NCBI RefSeq assembly: GCF_000248055.1
Contig: NZ_BAFC01000128.1
Coordinates: 1 to 47,103 of the forward strand
Direction of reading: 5' to 3'
Source: Gordonia sputi NBRC 100414
GTDB lineage: Bacteria; Actinomycetota; Actinomycetes; Mycobacteriales; Mycobacteriaceae
Length of the DNA stretch: 47,103 nucleotides
Below the pieces are notes generated by a model, which was not told where the DNA came from, ran no database searches, and saw only the letters and a program-made list of their open reading frames with translations. A program made the translations under genes and the position numbers. Numbering within the stretch: position 1 is the stretch's first letter; the number at the start of each line of letters is the position of its first letter. This document shows, piece after piece, positions 25,902-34,885 of this stretch.

Positions 25902-26564
25902 ATGTCGGTGATCCACGCACTCACACTCGGTCTCGTGGCGGGTTTCGGTATTGCGATGCCGCTCGGTGCGATCGGTGTGATGCTCATGCTCGAAGGAGCC
26001 GAGCGCGGTGTGCGCAGTGCACTCGAGGCCGCGGCCGGGGTCGCGACGGTCGACGCCGTCTACGCCGCCGCGGCCACAACGTTCGGAGCGGCGATCGCAC
26101 CGTTCATCAGCCGTCTCGGCCCGTATCCCGGCATCGTCGGCGGCAGCGTGCTCTTACTCGTGGGGGCGCACGCCATATTCCGCGCACACTCGACGTCGAG
26201 CCGTGCCCAGTCGACGTCGAGCCGTGCCCAGTCGACGTCGAGCCGTGCTCAGTCGACGAAGGGGCACCGCTACCTCATGTTCGTCGGGTTGACCGCGATG
26301 AATCCGGCGACGCTCATCTACTTCGCATCCATTGCCGTACCAGCTGTCGCCTTGCCGAGCGGGGGCCACATAAGTGGTTGCGGCGCAGCACTATTCGTGG
26401 CCGGGGTCGGCCTCGGTTCCCTGCTGTGGCAGGCGGTTCTGGCGATCGCTGGGGCGGCCGCCGGTACTCGGATAACCGGCAGCGGCCGTCGACTCACGAT
26501 CATCGCCGGAAACGCCGTCGTCGCTTTGCTGGGCGTGTCACTGATCGCGGCATCACTGCACTAG
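25902..26564 (+). CDS. LysE family amino-acid exporter with an internal repeat
   Basis: The 220-residue protein has about six membrane segments. The N-terminal segment GFGIAMPLGAIGVMLMLEGAERG is a LysE/RhtB signature, and LTAMNPATLIYFASIA is the second one. It should export an amino acid or related solute; the substrate is unknown. Between segments 3 and 4 lies a hydrophilic loop made of QSTSSRA repeats, encoded by 21-bp tandem units, not seen in typical LysE proteins. The ATG at 25902 is preceded by GGTGG at about 5 nt. It is divergent from an Lrp-type regulator. Confidence 0.9.
   Translation: MSVIHALTLGLVAGFGIAMPLGAIGVMLMLEGAERGVRSALEAAAGVATVDAVYAAAATTFGAAIAPFISRLGPYPGIVGGSVLLLVGAHAIFRAHSTSSRAQSTSSRAQSTSSRAQSTKGHRYLMFVGLTAMNPATLIYFASIAVPAVALPSGGHISGCGAALFVAGVGLGSLLWQAVLAIAGAAAGTRITGSGRRLTIIAGNAVVALLGVSLIAASLH
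26190..26252 (+). repeat. three 21-bp tandem repeats inside the LysE gene
   Basis: Units start at 26190, 26211 and 26232 and encode STSSRAQ three times; units 1 and 2 are identical, unit 3 has one base change, and a partial fourth copy follows. 21 bp keeps the frame. They lie in the loop between membrane segments 3 and 4. Confidence 0.93.
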
Positions 26565-26611
26565 ACCAGATCGGCTGGACGAGACCGGCTGATCGGGACC
26601 GCAAACACGAA

Positions 26612-29527
26612 TCAGCCGGCAGTCGCGACCGGCTCCCCTGTCTCGAGCACGTCGGCGAGGAACTTCCCGGTGTGGCTTCCCGGCGTCTCCGCGATGTCTT
26701 CGGGAGTCCCCTCGGCGATCACCGTGCCACCGCCCGTTCCACCTTCTGGTCCCATGTCGATGACCCAGTCGGCAGTCTTGATGACGTCGAGGTTGTGCTC
26801 GATCACGATCACCGTGTTGCCCTTGTCGACCAGTCCGTTGATGACGTCGAGGAGCTTCTTGATGTCCTCGAAGTGCAGGCCTGTCGTCGGCTCGTCGAGG
26901 ATGTAGACGGTTCGGCCTGCCGACCGTTTCTGCAGCTCAGCGGCCAGTTTGACGCGCTGGGCCTCGCCTCCCGAGAGTGTCGGGGCGGGTTGACCGAGAC
27001 GGACGTATCCGAGGCCGACGTCGACGAGCGTCTTGAGGTAGCGGTGGATCGAGGTGACCGGCTCGAAGAAATCGGCGGCCTCCTCGATCGGCATGTCGAG
27101 AACCTCCGAGATGGTCTTGCCCTTGTAGTGCACCTCGAGGGTCTCGCGGTTGTACCGCGCACCGTGACACACCTCGCAGGGAACGTAGACGTCGGGCAGG
27201 AAGTTCATCTCGATCTTGATGGTTCCCTCGCCCTGGCACGCCTCGCAGCGTCCGCCCTTGACGTTGAACGAGAACCGTCCTGGCTGGTAGCCGCGCACCT
27301 TCGCTTCGGTCGTCGCTGCGAACAGCGTGCGGATCTTGTCGAAGACACCCGTGTAGGTCGCCGGATTCGAGCGCGGTGTCCGACCGATCGGCGATTGATC
27401 GACCTGCACGAGCTTGTCGAGGTTGCCGAGACCGTTCACACGGGTGTGCCTGCCCGGAACCTGACGCGCACCGTTGAGCTTGTTCGCCAGGACCGTCGCG
27501 AGGATGTCGTTGACCAGCGTCGACTTTCCGGATCCGGACACACCGGTGACCGCGGTGAGCACGCCGAGCGGAAATGAGACGTCGATGCCGCGCAAATTGT
27601 GCTCGCGCGCTCCCACCACGGTGAGCTGCCGATTCTTGTTGATCGGCCGACGGATCGCCGGGACCGGAAGCGTCTCGCGGCCGGACAGATAGTTGCCCGT
27701 CAGCGACTTCCGGTTCTTCAGCAGATCCTTGTAACTACCGGAGTGCACCACCTTGCCGCCGTGCTCGCCCGCTCGCGGACCGATGTCGACGATCCAATCC
27801 GCTGCGCGGATCGTGTCCTCGTCGTGTTCGACGACGATCAGCGTGTTGCCCAGATCGCGCAGGCGCGTGAGGGTGTCGATCAGTCGACGGTTGTCGCGCT
27901 GGTGCAGTCCGATCGACGGTTCGTCGAGGACGTAGAGCACACCGGCAAGCCCCGAACCGATCTGAGTGGCCAAGCGAATTCGCTGTGCCTCGCCACCCGA
28001 CAGCGACCCTGCGGCACGGGACAGCGACAGGTAGTCGAGTCCGACGTCGAGGAGGAACGTGATGCGTGCCTGCACCTCTTTGAGGACGCGGCCCGCGATC
28101 GCCTGCTGGCGTTTGTCGAGCTTCAATCCGCCGAGGTAACCCGCGGCGTCGGCCACCGAGAGCGCCGACACCTCGGCGATCGATTTCGGTCCGTATTCGG
28201 GATGATCGAGCGTCACCGCGAGGATCTCCGGACGCAGCCGCGCACCCTGACAGACAGGGCACGGAACGTCGCGCATGTAGCCCTCGTACCGCTCCTTCAT
28301 CTGTTCGGATTCGGTCTGATCCATGCGGCGGTTGAGGAACGCCATGACGCCCTCGAACTCGGTGTAGTACGACCGTGTCCGTCCGTACCGGTTGCGGAAT
28401 TTGACGTGCACCTGGTGTTCGCTGCCGTTGAGCAGCGCGTTCCGCGCCTTGGCAGGCAACTTCTTCCACGGGGTGTCGACGTCGAATCCCATCTCGTCGG
28501 CCAGACTGGACATGAGTCGCAGGAAGTAGTCGGCGTTATGTCCGGTCGACCAGGGTGCGATGGCGCCCTCGGAGAGTGAGAGGTCGGGATCGGGCACGAC
28601 GAGGTCCTCGTCGACCTCCTTGCGAATCCCGAGGCCGTCGCATTCGGGACACGCGCCATACGGCGAGTTGAACGAGAACGACCGCGGCTCGAGGTCGTCG
28701 ATGGCGATCGGGTGCCCGTTCGGGCAGGCCATGCGCTCAGAGAATCGTCGTTCGCGGTGGGGATCGTTCTCCTCGACGTCGACGAAGTCGAGGACGACGA
28801 TGCCGTCGGCCAGCCGCAGGGCCGTCTCGACGGAGTCGGTGAGACGCTGTTTGGCGCTCGGCTTCACGACAAGCCGGTCGACGACGACATCGATGTCGTG
28901 CTTTTCCTGCTTCTTGAGCTTGGGCGGATCCGTCAGCGAATGGATCTTGCCGTCGACGCGCGCACGCGAGAAGCCCTGGGTCTGCAGTTCGGCGAACAGA
29001 TCGACGAACTCACCCTTACGGGTGCGGACGACCGGGGCGAGAACCTGGAAACGGGTGCCCTCGTCCATCGCAAGCACCTGATCGACGATCTGCTGGGGTG
29101 TCTGCTTGGCTATCTCGGCACCACAGATCGGACAGTGCGCGACACCCGCGCGTGCGTAGAGCAGGCGCAGGTAGTCGTAGACCTCGGTGATCGTGCCGAC
29201 CGTCGAGCGAGGATTTCGGTTCGTCGACTTCTGGTCGATCGACACCGCGGGCGAGAGACCTTCGATGAAGTCGACGTCGGGCTTGTCCATCTGGCCCAAG
29301 AACTGCCGCGCATACGCAGACAGTGACTCCACGTAGCGTCGTTGGCCCTCGGCGAAGATCGTGTCGAAAGCCAGCGACGACTTCCCCGAACCCGAGAGTC
29401 CGGTGAACACGATGAGGCTGTCGCGGGGCAGATCCACATCGACACCGCGAAGGTTGTGTTCGCGGGCACCACGGACGATCAAACGATCAACCACTACAGT
29501 CCTATCCACATATCTCGGCTGGTCCAT
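26612..29527 (-). CDS. uvrA: excinuclease ABC subunit A
   Basis: Damage-recognition ATPase of nucleotide excision repair. The 971-residue protein has two ABC modules: the first with Walker [11 protein letters not shown] (43-52), zinc finger CPIC and signature LSGGEAQR, the second with [30 protein letters not shown], the second zinc-finger region with CEVC and another LSGGEAQR, followed by LDEPTTGLH. Length is normal. The ATG at 29527 is used; no strong ribosome site is visible. A consensus PafBC-type promoter lies about 110 nt upstream, so DNA-damage induction is predicted. Confidence 0.98.
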   Translation of the reverse strand: MDQPRYVDRTVVVDRLIVRGAREHNLRGVDVDLPRDSLIVFTGLSGSGKSSLAFDTIFAEGQRRYVESLSAYARQFLGQMDKPDVDFIEGLSPAVSIDQKSTNRNPRSTVGTITEVYDYLRLLYARAGVAHCPICGAEIAKQTPQQIVDQVLAMDEGTRFQVLAPVVRTRKGEFVDLFAELQTQGFSRARVDGKIHSLTDPPKLKKQEKHDIDVVVDRLVVKPSAKQRLTDSVETALRLADGIVVLDFVDVEENDPHRERRFSERMACPNGHPIAIDDLEPRSFSFNSPYGACPECDGLGIRKEVDEDLVVPDPDLSLSEGAIAPWSTGHNADYFLRLMSSLADEMGFDVDTPWKKLPAKARNALLNGSEHQVHVKFRNRYGRTRSYYTEFEGVMAFLNRRMDQTESEQMKERYEGYMRDVPCPVCQGARLRPEILAVTLDHPEYGPKSIAEVSALSVADAAGYLGGLKLDKRQQAIAGRVLKEVQARITFLLDVGLDYLSLSRAAGSLSGGEAQRIRLATQIGSGLAGVLYVLDEPSIGLHQRDNRRLIDTLTRLRDLGNTLIVVEHDEDTIRAADWIVDIGPRAGEHGGKVVHSGSYKDLLKNRKSLTGNYLSGRETLPVPAIRRPINKNRQLTVVGAREHNLRGIDVSFPLGVLTAVTGVSGSGKSTLVNDILATVLANKLNGARQVPGRHTRVNGLGNLDKLVQVDQSPIGRTPRSNPATYTGVFDKIRTLFAATTEAKVRGYQPGRFSFNVKGGRCEACQGEGTIKIEMNFLPDVYVPCEVCHGARYNRETLEVHYKGKTISEVLDMPIEEAADFFEPVTSIHRYLKTLVDVGLGYVRLGQPAPTLSGGEAQRVKLAAELQKRSAGRTVYILDEPTTGLHFEDIKKLLDVINGLVDKGNTVIVIEHNLDVIKTADWVIDMGPEGGTGGGTVIAEGTPEDIAETPGSHTGKFLADVLETGEPVATAG

Positions 29528-29640
29528 ACTTCTTGGCCAGCCCCTGCGCGGGATGGCCGCGCATCCGGCCGCCGCTGGGCACCGATCGTCGACCGGTGTC
29601 TCGTCGGGCGTGTCTGTCTCGTTAGGCGTGTCCGCGGCTC

Positions 29641-29663
29641 ACCATAACGGCAGCCACCGACAA
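29641..29663 (-). promoter_or_regulatory. PafBC/RecA-NDp-type promoter of uvrA
   Basis: On the minus strand TTGTCGGTG (29655-29663), an 8-nt spacer and TATGGT (29641-29646) exactly fit the LexA-independent DNA-damage promoter consensus TTGTCRSTG-N8-TAN3T. Transcription would start near 29634, about 107 nt before uvrA. Confidence 0.85.
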
Positions 29664-29784
29664 GAATTCTCGACGCCGTGCCGGCGGTCTCCAGGCGGCG
29701 TCACAACACTTGTCAACGATACGCGGCCCACCAGGTGTTCCCATCCACGTCCGCCCCGTCGACCTGCGTGGCTACGCTGAGTTC

Positions 29785-30471
29785 ATGACTTCGTCCAACC
29801 TCACCATCACCGACGATTACACCGGCGATCTGTCCGAAACCGGCCCGCAGCGCCGCACGCTGAGCAACGCCTCGATCGTGAAGATCTCGGTCGGGCCCAT
29901 GGACAACAACGTCTACATCGTCACCAGCGCCGCGACCGGAGACCAACTGATCATCGACGCCGCCAACGACGCGGACACCATCCGCGGTGTGCTCGACGAA
30001 CTCGACGGCGCTCCGCGCACGATCTTCACCACGCACCAGCATTACGACCACTGGCAGGCACTCGCCGACGTCGCGGCAGCGACAGGCGCGCCGACTGCAG
30101 CAGGCCGGATCGACGCTCCTGAACTGCCCGTGACCCCCGACATCCTCCTCGACGACGGCGACGTCCTGACCGTCGGTGACCTGACCTTCGACGCAATCCA
30201 CCTCGTCGGCCACACGCCCGGATCGATCGCGCTGGCCCTCACCGATCCCGCAAGCGGCGTCGTCCACCTCTTCACCGGCGATTCCCTCTTCCCGGGCGGC
30301 GTCGGAAAGACGTGGGCGCCAGGCGACTTCGACACTCTCGTCGACGACGTCGAGACCAAGCTCTTCGAGCGCTATCCCGATTCGACCGTCGTGTACCCCG
30401 GCCACGGCAAGGACACGACCCTCGGCACCGAACGTCCGTCGCTGGACGAATGGCGCGAACGCGGCTGGTGA
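29785..30471 (+). CDS. MBL-fold metallo-hydrolase (Rv1637c type)
   Basis: The 228-residue protein has the metallo-beta-lactamase signature THQHYDHW, then HTPGSIAL, FTGDSLFPGG and a late VYPGHG, giving the metal-binding His and Asp set of the glyoxalase II-like family. The substrate is unknown; a thioesterase or glyoxalase II-type role is possible. It is divergent from uvrA, as Rv1637c is in M. tuberculosis. A TACGCT -10 box (29773-29778) is 6 nt before the ATG, so the mRNA should be leaderless. Confidence 0.92.
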   Translation: MTSSNLTITDDYTGDLSETGPQRRTLSNASIVKISVGPMDNNVYIVTSAATGDQLIIDAANDADTIRGVLDELDGAPRTIFTTHQHYDHWQALADVAAATGAPTAAGRIDAPELPVTPDILLDDGDVLTVGDLTFDAIHLVGHTPGSIALALTDPASGVVHLFTGDSLFPGGVGKTWAPGDFDTLVDDVETKLFERYPDSTVVYPGHGKDTTLGTERPSLDEWRERGW

Positions 30472-30587
30472 GAACCGGCCTACACGCACACCACTTGCGC
30501 CAGATCATCAACTCCACCGAGCGCCTCTGCACCGGACAGGTAGCCTCGAAAGAGCGCCGCCGACCCAGTCCAGAGCGTGATCGACTG

Positions 30588-30690
30588 ACGCAGTGACCGA
30601 CAAGCACGACCAACGCAGTGATCGAAAAGCAACGCAGTGATCGAAAAGCAACGCAGTGACCGAAAAGCACAGTGACCGACTAATGCAGTG
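30588..30690. repeat. 19-bp tandem repeat array upstream of the DoxX gene
   Basis: ACGCAGTGATCGAAAAGCA occurs at 30613-30631 and 30632-30650 and, with one change, at 30651-30669. Partial copies (ACGCAGTGACCGACAAGCA at 30588, CAGTGACCGA at 30670, TGCAGTGAC at 30684) flank it. The array fills most of the 245-nt gap between the MBL-fold gene and the DoxX-like gene. Confidence 0.93.
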
Positions 30691-30716
30691 ACTTCCGAAG
30701 GGACCGTGTCAACAAG

Positions 30717-31691
30717 ATGATCCTCCGCCGTATTGCCCGACCGATGCTCGCATCGGTGTTCATCGTCTCCGGCTATGACGCCCTGCGACACCCGCAGAAG
30801 CGAGCAGAAATCGCGGAGCCCTTCGTGGAGAGCACCGTGGGTGTGCTGCCGGACGAGGTCACCTCCGTCATCCCCACCGATCCGGTCACGCTGGTCCGGG
30901 TGAACGGCGGCATCCAGCTCGCGAGCGGCGTCCTGCTGGCGACGGGCAAGTTCCCGCGCTTCGCGTCGGCCGTTCTCGCGGGCTCGCTCGCACCGACGAC
31001 GTTCGCCGGCCATCCCTTCTGGGAGGAATCCGACCCGGTCGCGCGGAGCATGCAGCGCACGCATTTCCTGAAGAACCTGAGCCTGATGGGCGGCCTGCTG
31101 ATCTCGGCGGCCGACACCGAGGGCAAGCCCTCACTCGCGTGGCGTGGTCGACGCAAGGCCGACGCCGCGCTCGCGGCCCTGCCTCTCGGCGCGAAGGCGA
31201 GCACCACCGCGTGGGATTCGATCCGCGAGCACGCACAGGAATCCGCGTCGACGCTCGGCGAGAAGTCCAGCGAGGCTGCCGGTCTCCTGAAGCAGGACGC
31301 ACACAAGTTGGGAGAGCGCTCTGCCGAGGCAGCGGATAAGTTCCGCGACCGCGCCCCCGTGGTTGCCGAGAACGCCCGGGAGCGTTCGGCGGAGTTCGCC
31401 GACAAGGTCCGCGACCGCGCGCCCGTGGTCGCCGAGAACGCCCGCGAGCGCTCCGCTGAGATCGCAGAAACGGCACGTGAGCGCTCCGCAGAGTTCGCCG
31501 ACAAGGTGCGCGACCGCGCCCCCGAGATCGCCGAGGCTGCGCGCGAACGCTCCGCCGAACTCGCCGAAGCCGCACGTGAACGCTCTGCAGAGCTCGCAGA
31601 GTCGGCCAAGGAACTGGTGTCGACCGCAGGAGACAAGGCCGACGCCGCTGTCGCCGACGGCAAGAAGCGCTGGCGCAAGGCCCGGTCCTGA
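30717..31691 (+). CDS. DoxX family membrane protein with C-terminal amphipathic repeats
   Basis: The first 140 residues are a DoxX-type fold with four membrane segments (PMLASVFIVSGYDALRHP, NGGIQLASGVLLATGKFPR, NLSLMGGLLISAAD). Residues about 165-315 are built of charged 11-residue repeats such as ARERSAEFADKVRDRAPVVAEN, which resemble amphipathic apolipoprotein- or LEA-like helices. The role is unknown; the repeat part may lie along a membrane or in the cytoplasm. The ATG at 30717 has GAAGGGA about 13 nt upstream, a weak site. The upstream 19-bp array may carry the promoter. Confidence 0.86.
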   Translation: MILRRIARPMLASVFIVSGYDALRHPQKRAEIAEPFVESTVGVLPDEVTSVIPTDPVTLVRVNGGIQLASGVLLATGKFPRFASAVLAGSLAPTTFAGHPFWEESDPVARSMQRTHFLKNLSLMGGLLISAADTEGKPSLAWRGRRKADAALAALPLGAKASTTAWDSIREHAQESASTLGEKSSEAAGLLKQDAHKLGERSAEAADKFRDRAPVVAENARERSAEFADKVRDRAPVVAENARERSAEIAETARERSAEFADKVRDRAPEIAEAARERSAELAEAARERSAELAESAKELVSTAGDKADAAVADGKKRWRKARS

Positions 31692-31747
31692 CCCCTTCGC
31701 TCCACGCGCGGACCCCATCGCCTTCGGAACAGACTCCGACCGGGCGC

Positions 31748-32524
31748 ATGGGGTCCGCCGCGTTTCCGCCACACCTCTATCCGTGGGTCGCTGCCCCGGT
31801 GTATCCGTGGGTCGCCGACCCTGCGGGCTACGCCCCGCTCGAGATTCGACGCGAAGGCCGCACGCTCATGGTCGCCGTCGGGTCCAACGCATCCCGCGCG
31901 GTACTGACCACGAAGCTTGCCGATGTGGGCGGCGTCGACATCAGTCCTGCCCGCGTCGTCGTGCACGGTATCGCCGTCGGCTATTCGGCGCATGTGTCGG
32001 CCCGCGGATACATCCCGGCAGCCCCCTTTGCGTCTCCCGGGGCCACCTCGACGCTGACCGCGTTCTGGCTCGACGACGAGCAACTCGCCGCACTCGACCG
32101 CACCGAACCCAATTACCATCGATTGACAGTGACCACGACTTCTCATCCCCTGCGTGAACGCCTCGACGACGTCGACTCCGTTCCGGTCCGCTCACCGGTG
32201 CCGGTGCGCGAGTTCGCCGTATACGCGTCGCGACACGGAGTCCTCACCGATCGACAGTCGACCCCACTCCCCTTCTCCACCCAGGGCGCAGTCCTCGCGC
32301 ACCTTGCGGAAGATCTCGACGACCCGTCGCTGGCAGAGCCGCCCGCGACCGTCTGTGCGCGACTCGGCGATCCCGACACAGGCAAGGACCTGACGAGGCG
32401 CATCCACCAGCGCAGACTGTTCCGTCCCGACGGCCTCACCCGCGTCCCCGCACCCCACCATCCCGACGACACCGCGCACACCGAATTCGGTACGTACGCC
32501 GAACCCGACGATGAGATCCGATGA
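31748..32524 (+). CDS. gamma-glutamylcyclotransferase-like hypothetical protein
   Basis: The 258-residue protein has VAVGSNASRAVLTTKL (around 42-57) and LDRTEPNYHRLTV further on, resembling the GSN loop and conserved acidic site of the gamma-glutamylcyclotransferase/AIG2-like fold. Enzymatic activity is not established, and the family fit is tentative. The N-terminus carries a duplicated YPWVA motif. The stop overlaps the ATG of the helD gene by 4 nt (ATGA), so the two are almost certainly translated together. An internal ATG at 31868 would remove the repeat and leave a protein that starts directly at the GSN loop. Confidence 0.65.
   Translation: MGSAAFPPHLYPWVAAPVYPWVADPAGYAPLEIRREGRTLMVAVGSNASRAVLTTKLADVGGVDISPARVVVHGIAVGYSAHVSARGYIPAAPFASPGATSTLTAFWLDDEQLAALDRTEPNYHRLTVTTTSHPLRERLDDVDSVPVRSPVPVREFAVYASRHGVLTDRQSTPLPFSTQGAVLAHLAEDLDDPSLAEPPATVCARLGDPDTGKDLTRRIHQRRLFRPDGLTRVPAPHHPDDTAHTEFGTYAEPDDEIR
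31778..31825 (+). repeat. 24-bp tandem duplication in the GGCT-like gene
   Basis: TATCCGTGGGTCGCTGCCCC and its next four bases (unit 31778-31801) are copied, with changes towards the end, from 31802. The units encode YPWVAAPV and YPWVADPA near the N-terminus of the protein. Confidence 0.8.
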
Positions 32525-34866
32525 GTACCTCGCCGACACACACCGACACCGAACGCACCGATCCCCGCATCGATGAGGAACAGACCCACCTCGACGCCGT
32601 GTACCGCCGTCTCGACAGAATGCGTGCCAACACCCGTCGTCGACTCGCCTCGACGCTGCGCGAGTCCGCGGGCACCCCGCAGGCGCTGTCCGAGCGCGAG
32701 TCCTACGAACGCATGTACGTCGACGACCTCGCGAAATACGATGCCGCCGAACACAATCTGTATTTCGGCCGCCTCGACCTCGACGACGGCGAGATCCGTC
32801 GGATCGGACGCATCGGAGTCCTCGACGACGACGAGGGCGACACCACACTCCTCCTCGATTGGCGAGCGCCACTGTCTCGGGCGTTCTATCTCGCCACGCC
32901 TGCCGCACCCGAAGAGGTCGCTCGCCGCAGACACATCCGCACCCGAAACCGCGGCGTTCGTGAAGTCAACGACGAGTTCCTCACCGCGGGTGAGGCTTCC
33001 ATCGACGAGTCAGCACACGGCGACGTCGTGAACGAGTCCGCGCTCGTCGCTGCGCTCAATGCCGCGCGCACCGGCGAGATGACCGACATCGTCGAGACCA
33101 TCCAGCGCGAGCAGGACCTCATCATCCGGTCGGCGCATCGCGGCGTCACGGTCATTCAGGGTGGGCCGGGCACCGGTAAGACCGCCGTCGCACTACACCG
33201 TGCCGCCTACCTTCTGTACACGCACCGAGACATCCTCTCGCGCAGTGGAATTCTCATCATCGGACCCAACAGCGACTTCCTCGACTACATCGGCCAGGTG
33301 CTGCCATCGCTCGGTGAGTCCGGCGTGCTCCTCGCGACGATCGGCGAGCTCTTCCCCGGTGTCACCGCGACCGCGGACGAACCCCGACGCACCCGTGAGG
33401 TCAAGGGTCGCCTGCAGATGCTCGACGTCCTCAAGCGCACCGTTCGGTCACACGAGTCGCTGCCGACGAAGCCCGTCTCCGTGGATTTCGACGGCTACCG
33501 GGTCGAGATCGACAGCGCGCTCGTCAAGGCAGCCCGCGCGGCCGCACGTGGGTCGCGCAGGGCGCACAACCAGGCCCAACCGGTGTTCCTGCGCTCGGCA
33601 CTCGACGCGCTCGCCGCCAAGCACTCGGCCGCGATCGGCGCCAGTCTGCTCGACGGATCGCAGCTGCTCACCCCCGCCGACCTCAAGGACATTCGCGACG
33701 ACATGGGCCGCGATCCGGATATCCGCGAGGCAGTGCTCGCGTTCTGGCCGATGCTGACCCCGACGGACGTCCTCCGCGACCTCTACGACGACCCCGCCGC
33801 CATCCGCAAAGCGACACCTGGCTGGTCCGACGATGATCGCGCAGCGCTCCACCGCGCACGCCGCGGGCCCGCCGGCAAGGCGGAAAAGGGCAGCGAGACC
33901 GACGAGTTCACGCCCGCCGACGTTCCGCTGCTCGACGAACTCGCCGAACTCGTCGGCTACGGCACCGATGAGGCTGAACGCGCCGAACGCGAGCGCTGGC
34001 GTCGACAACTCGCCGACGCGCAGGATGCGCTCGACATCCTGACCGGTTCGGCACCACAGGATCTCGAGGACGAGCTCGACCCGGAGATCCTGATGGCGTA
34101 CGACCTCATCGACGCCGAGCAACTCGCCGCGCGCCAGACCGACGTGCAACGCGCGACCACCGCAGAGCGCGCGTTCAACGACCGCACCTGGACATTCGGC
34201 CACGTCATCGTCGATGAAGCGCAGGAGTTGTCGGGCATGGCGTGGCGCATGGTGATGCGACGAATCCCGAACCGATGGATGACCATCATCGGCGACACCG
34301 CACAGACCGGCGACCTTGCGGGCACGACGTCGTGGAGTGAAGTGTTGACACCCTACGTCGCGAACCGTTGGCAGTTGCGCGAGTTGACCGTCAACTACCG
34401 CACGCCGAGCGAGATCATGACCTACGCCGCGCGCGTCCTGGCGCACGTCGGCGACTCGCTCACACCACCGACATCGTTGCGCAGCAACGGAATCGATCCG
34501 TACGCCCGCTCCGCGTCGACGGCCGACGTCGTCGCGACCGCGATCGAGGAGGCCACGAAACCGGAGCTGCGCGGCCTGACCGGAATCGTGGTGCCCGACA
34601 GCCTCTTCGAGGAAACCTCGCAGGCGGTCGCCGACCTCGACCCATCCGCGCTCGGCGTCGACGAGCTCCCCCGCGTCCACACCGTGACCACCTGCAAGGG
34701 ACTCGAGTTCGACACGACTGTCGTCGTCGAACCGAGCGCGCTCATCGCTCAGTCGCCGCGCGGATACAGCGACCTCTACGTCGCACTGACCCGCAGCACG
34801 CAGCGCCTCGTCGTGGTCAACGCCGACCCGCTACCAGCAGAACTCGACGACATGCCCCGTCGCTGA
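32521..34866 (+). CDS. helD: HelD-family RNA polymerase recycling ATPase
   Basis: UvrD-like superfamily 1 ATPase that removes stalled RNA polymerase from DNA. The 781-residue protein has an N-terminal coiled-coil arm (about 15-75) that in known HelD proteins enters the polymerase secondary channel, a WRAPLSRAFY segment (114-123), Walker A GGPGTGKT (214-221), Walker B VIVDEAQEL, motif VNYRTPSEIM and the late motifs TCKGLEFDTTVVVEP and YVALTRSTQRLVVV. The whole arrangement is the class II (mycobacterial) HelD type. It is translationally coupled to the GGCT-like gene upstream and converges with a second HelD-family gene 19 nt away. No RAE is seen upstream. Confidence 0.93.
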   Translation: MSTSPTHTDTERTDPRIDEEQTHLDAVYRRLDRMRANTRRRLASTLRESAGTPQALSERESYERMYVDDLAKYDAAEHNLYFGRLDLDDGEIRRIGRIGVLDDDEGDTTLLLDWRAPLSRAFYLATPAAPEEVARRRHIRTRNRGVREVNDEFLTAGEASIDESAHGDVVNESALVAALNAARTGEMTDIVETIQREQDLIIRSAHRGVTVIQGGPGTGKTAVALHRAAYLLYTHRDILSRSGILIIGPNSDFLDYIGQVLPSLGESGVLLATIGELFPGVTATADEPRRTREVKGRLQMLDVLKRTVRSHESLPTKPVSVDFDGYRVEIDSALVKAARAAARGSRRAHNQAQPVFLRSALDALAAKHSAAIGASLLDGSQLLTPADLKDIRDDMGRDPDIREAVLAFWPMLTPTDVLRDLYDDPAAIRKATPGWSDDDRAALHRARRGPAGKAEKGSETDEFTPADVPLLDELAELVGYGTDEAERAERERWRRQLADAQDALDILTGSAPQDLEDELDPEILMAYDLIDAEQLAARQTDVQRATTAERAFNDRTWTFGHVIVDEAQELSGMAWRMVMRRIPNRWMTIIGDTAQTGDLAGTTSWSEVLTPYVANRWQLRELTVNYRTPSEIMTYAARVLAHVGDSLTPPTSLRSNGIDPYARSASTADVVATAIEEATKPELRGLTGIVVPDSLFEETSQAVADLDPSALGVDELPRVHTVTTCKGLEFDTTVVVEPSALIAQSPRGYSDLYVALTRSTQRLVVVNADPLPAELDDMPRR

Positions 34867-34885
34867 ACGGCTTCGACGACGCGCT

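Noticed and set aside
26585..26619. Terminator after uvrA (CCGGCTGAT / ATCAGCCGG)
   Set aside because: The 17-nt loop is long, one arm overlaps the uvrA stop codon and no T run follows; it is not listed as a feature.
29528..29784. LexA (SOS) box between uvrA and the MBL gene
   Set aside because: No GAAC-N4-GTTC match is visible; the PafBC-type promoter explains damage control better.
30588..30690. CRISPR array
   Set aside because: The repeat units touch each other with no variable spacers and no cas genes are present; it is a tandem array.
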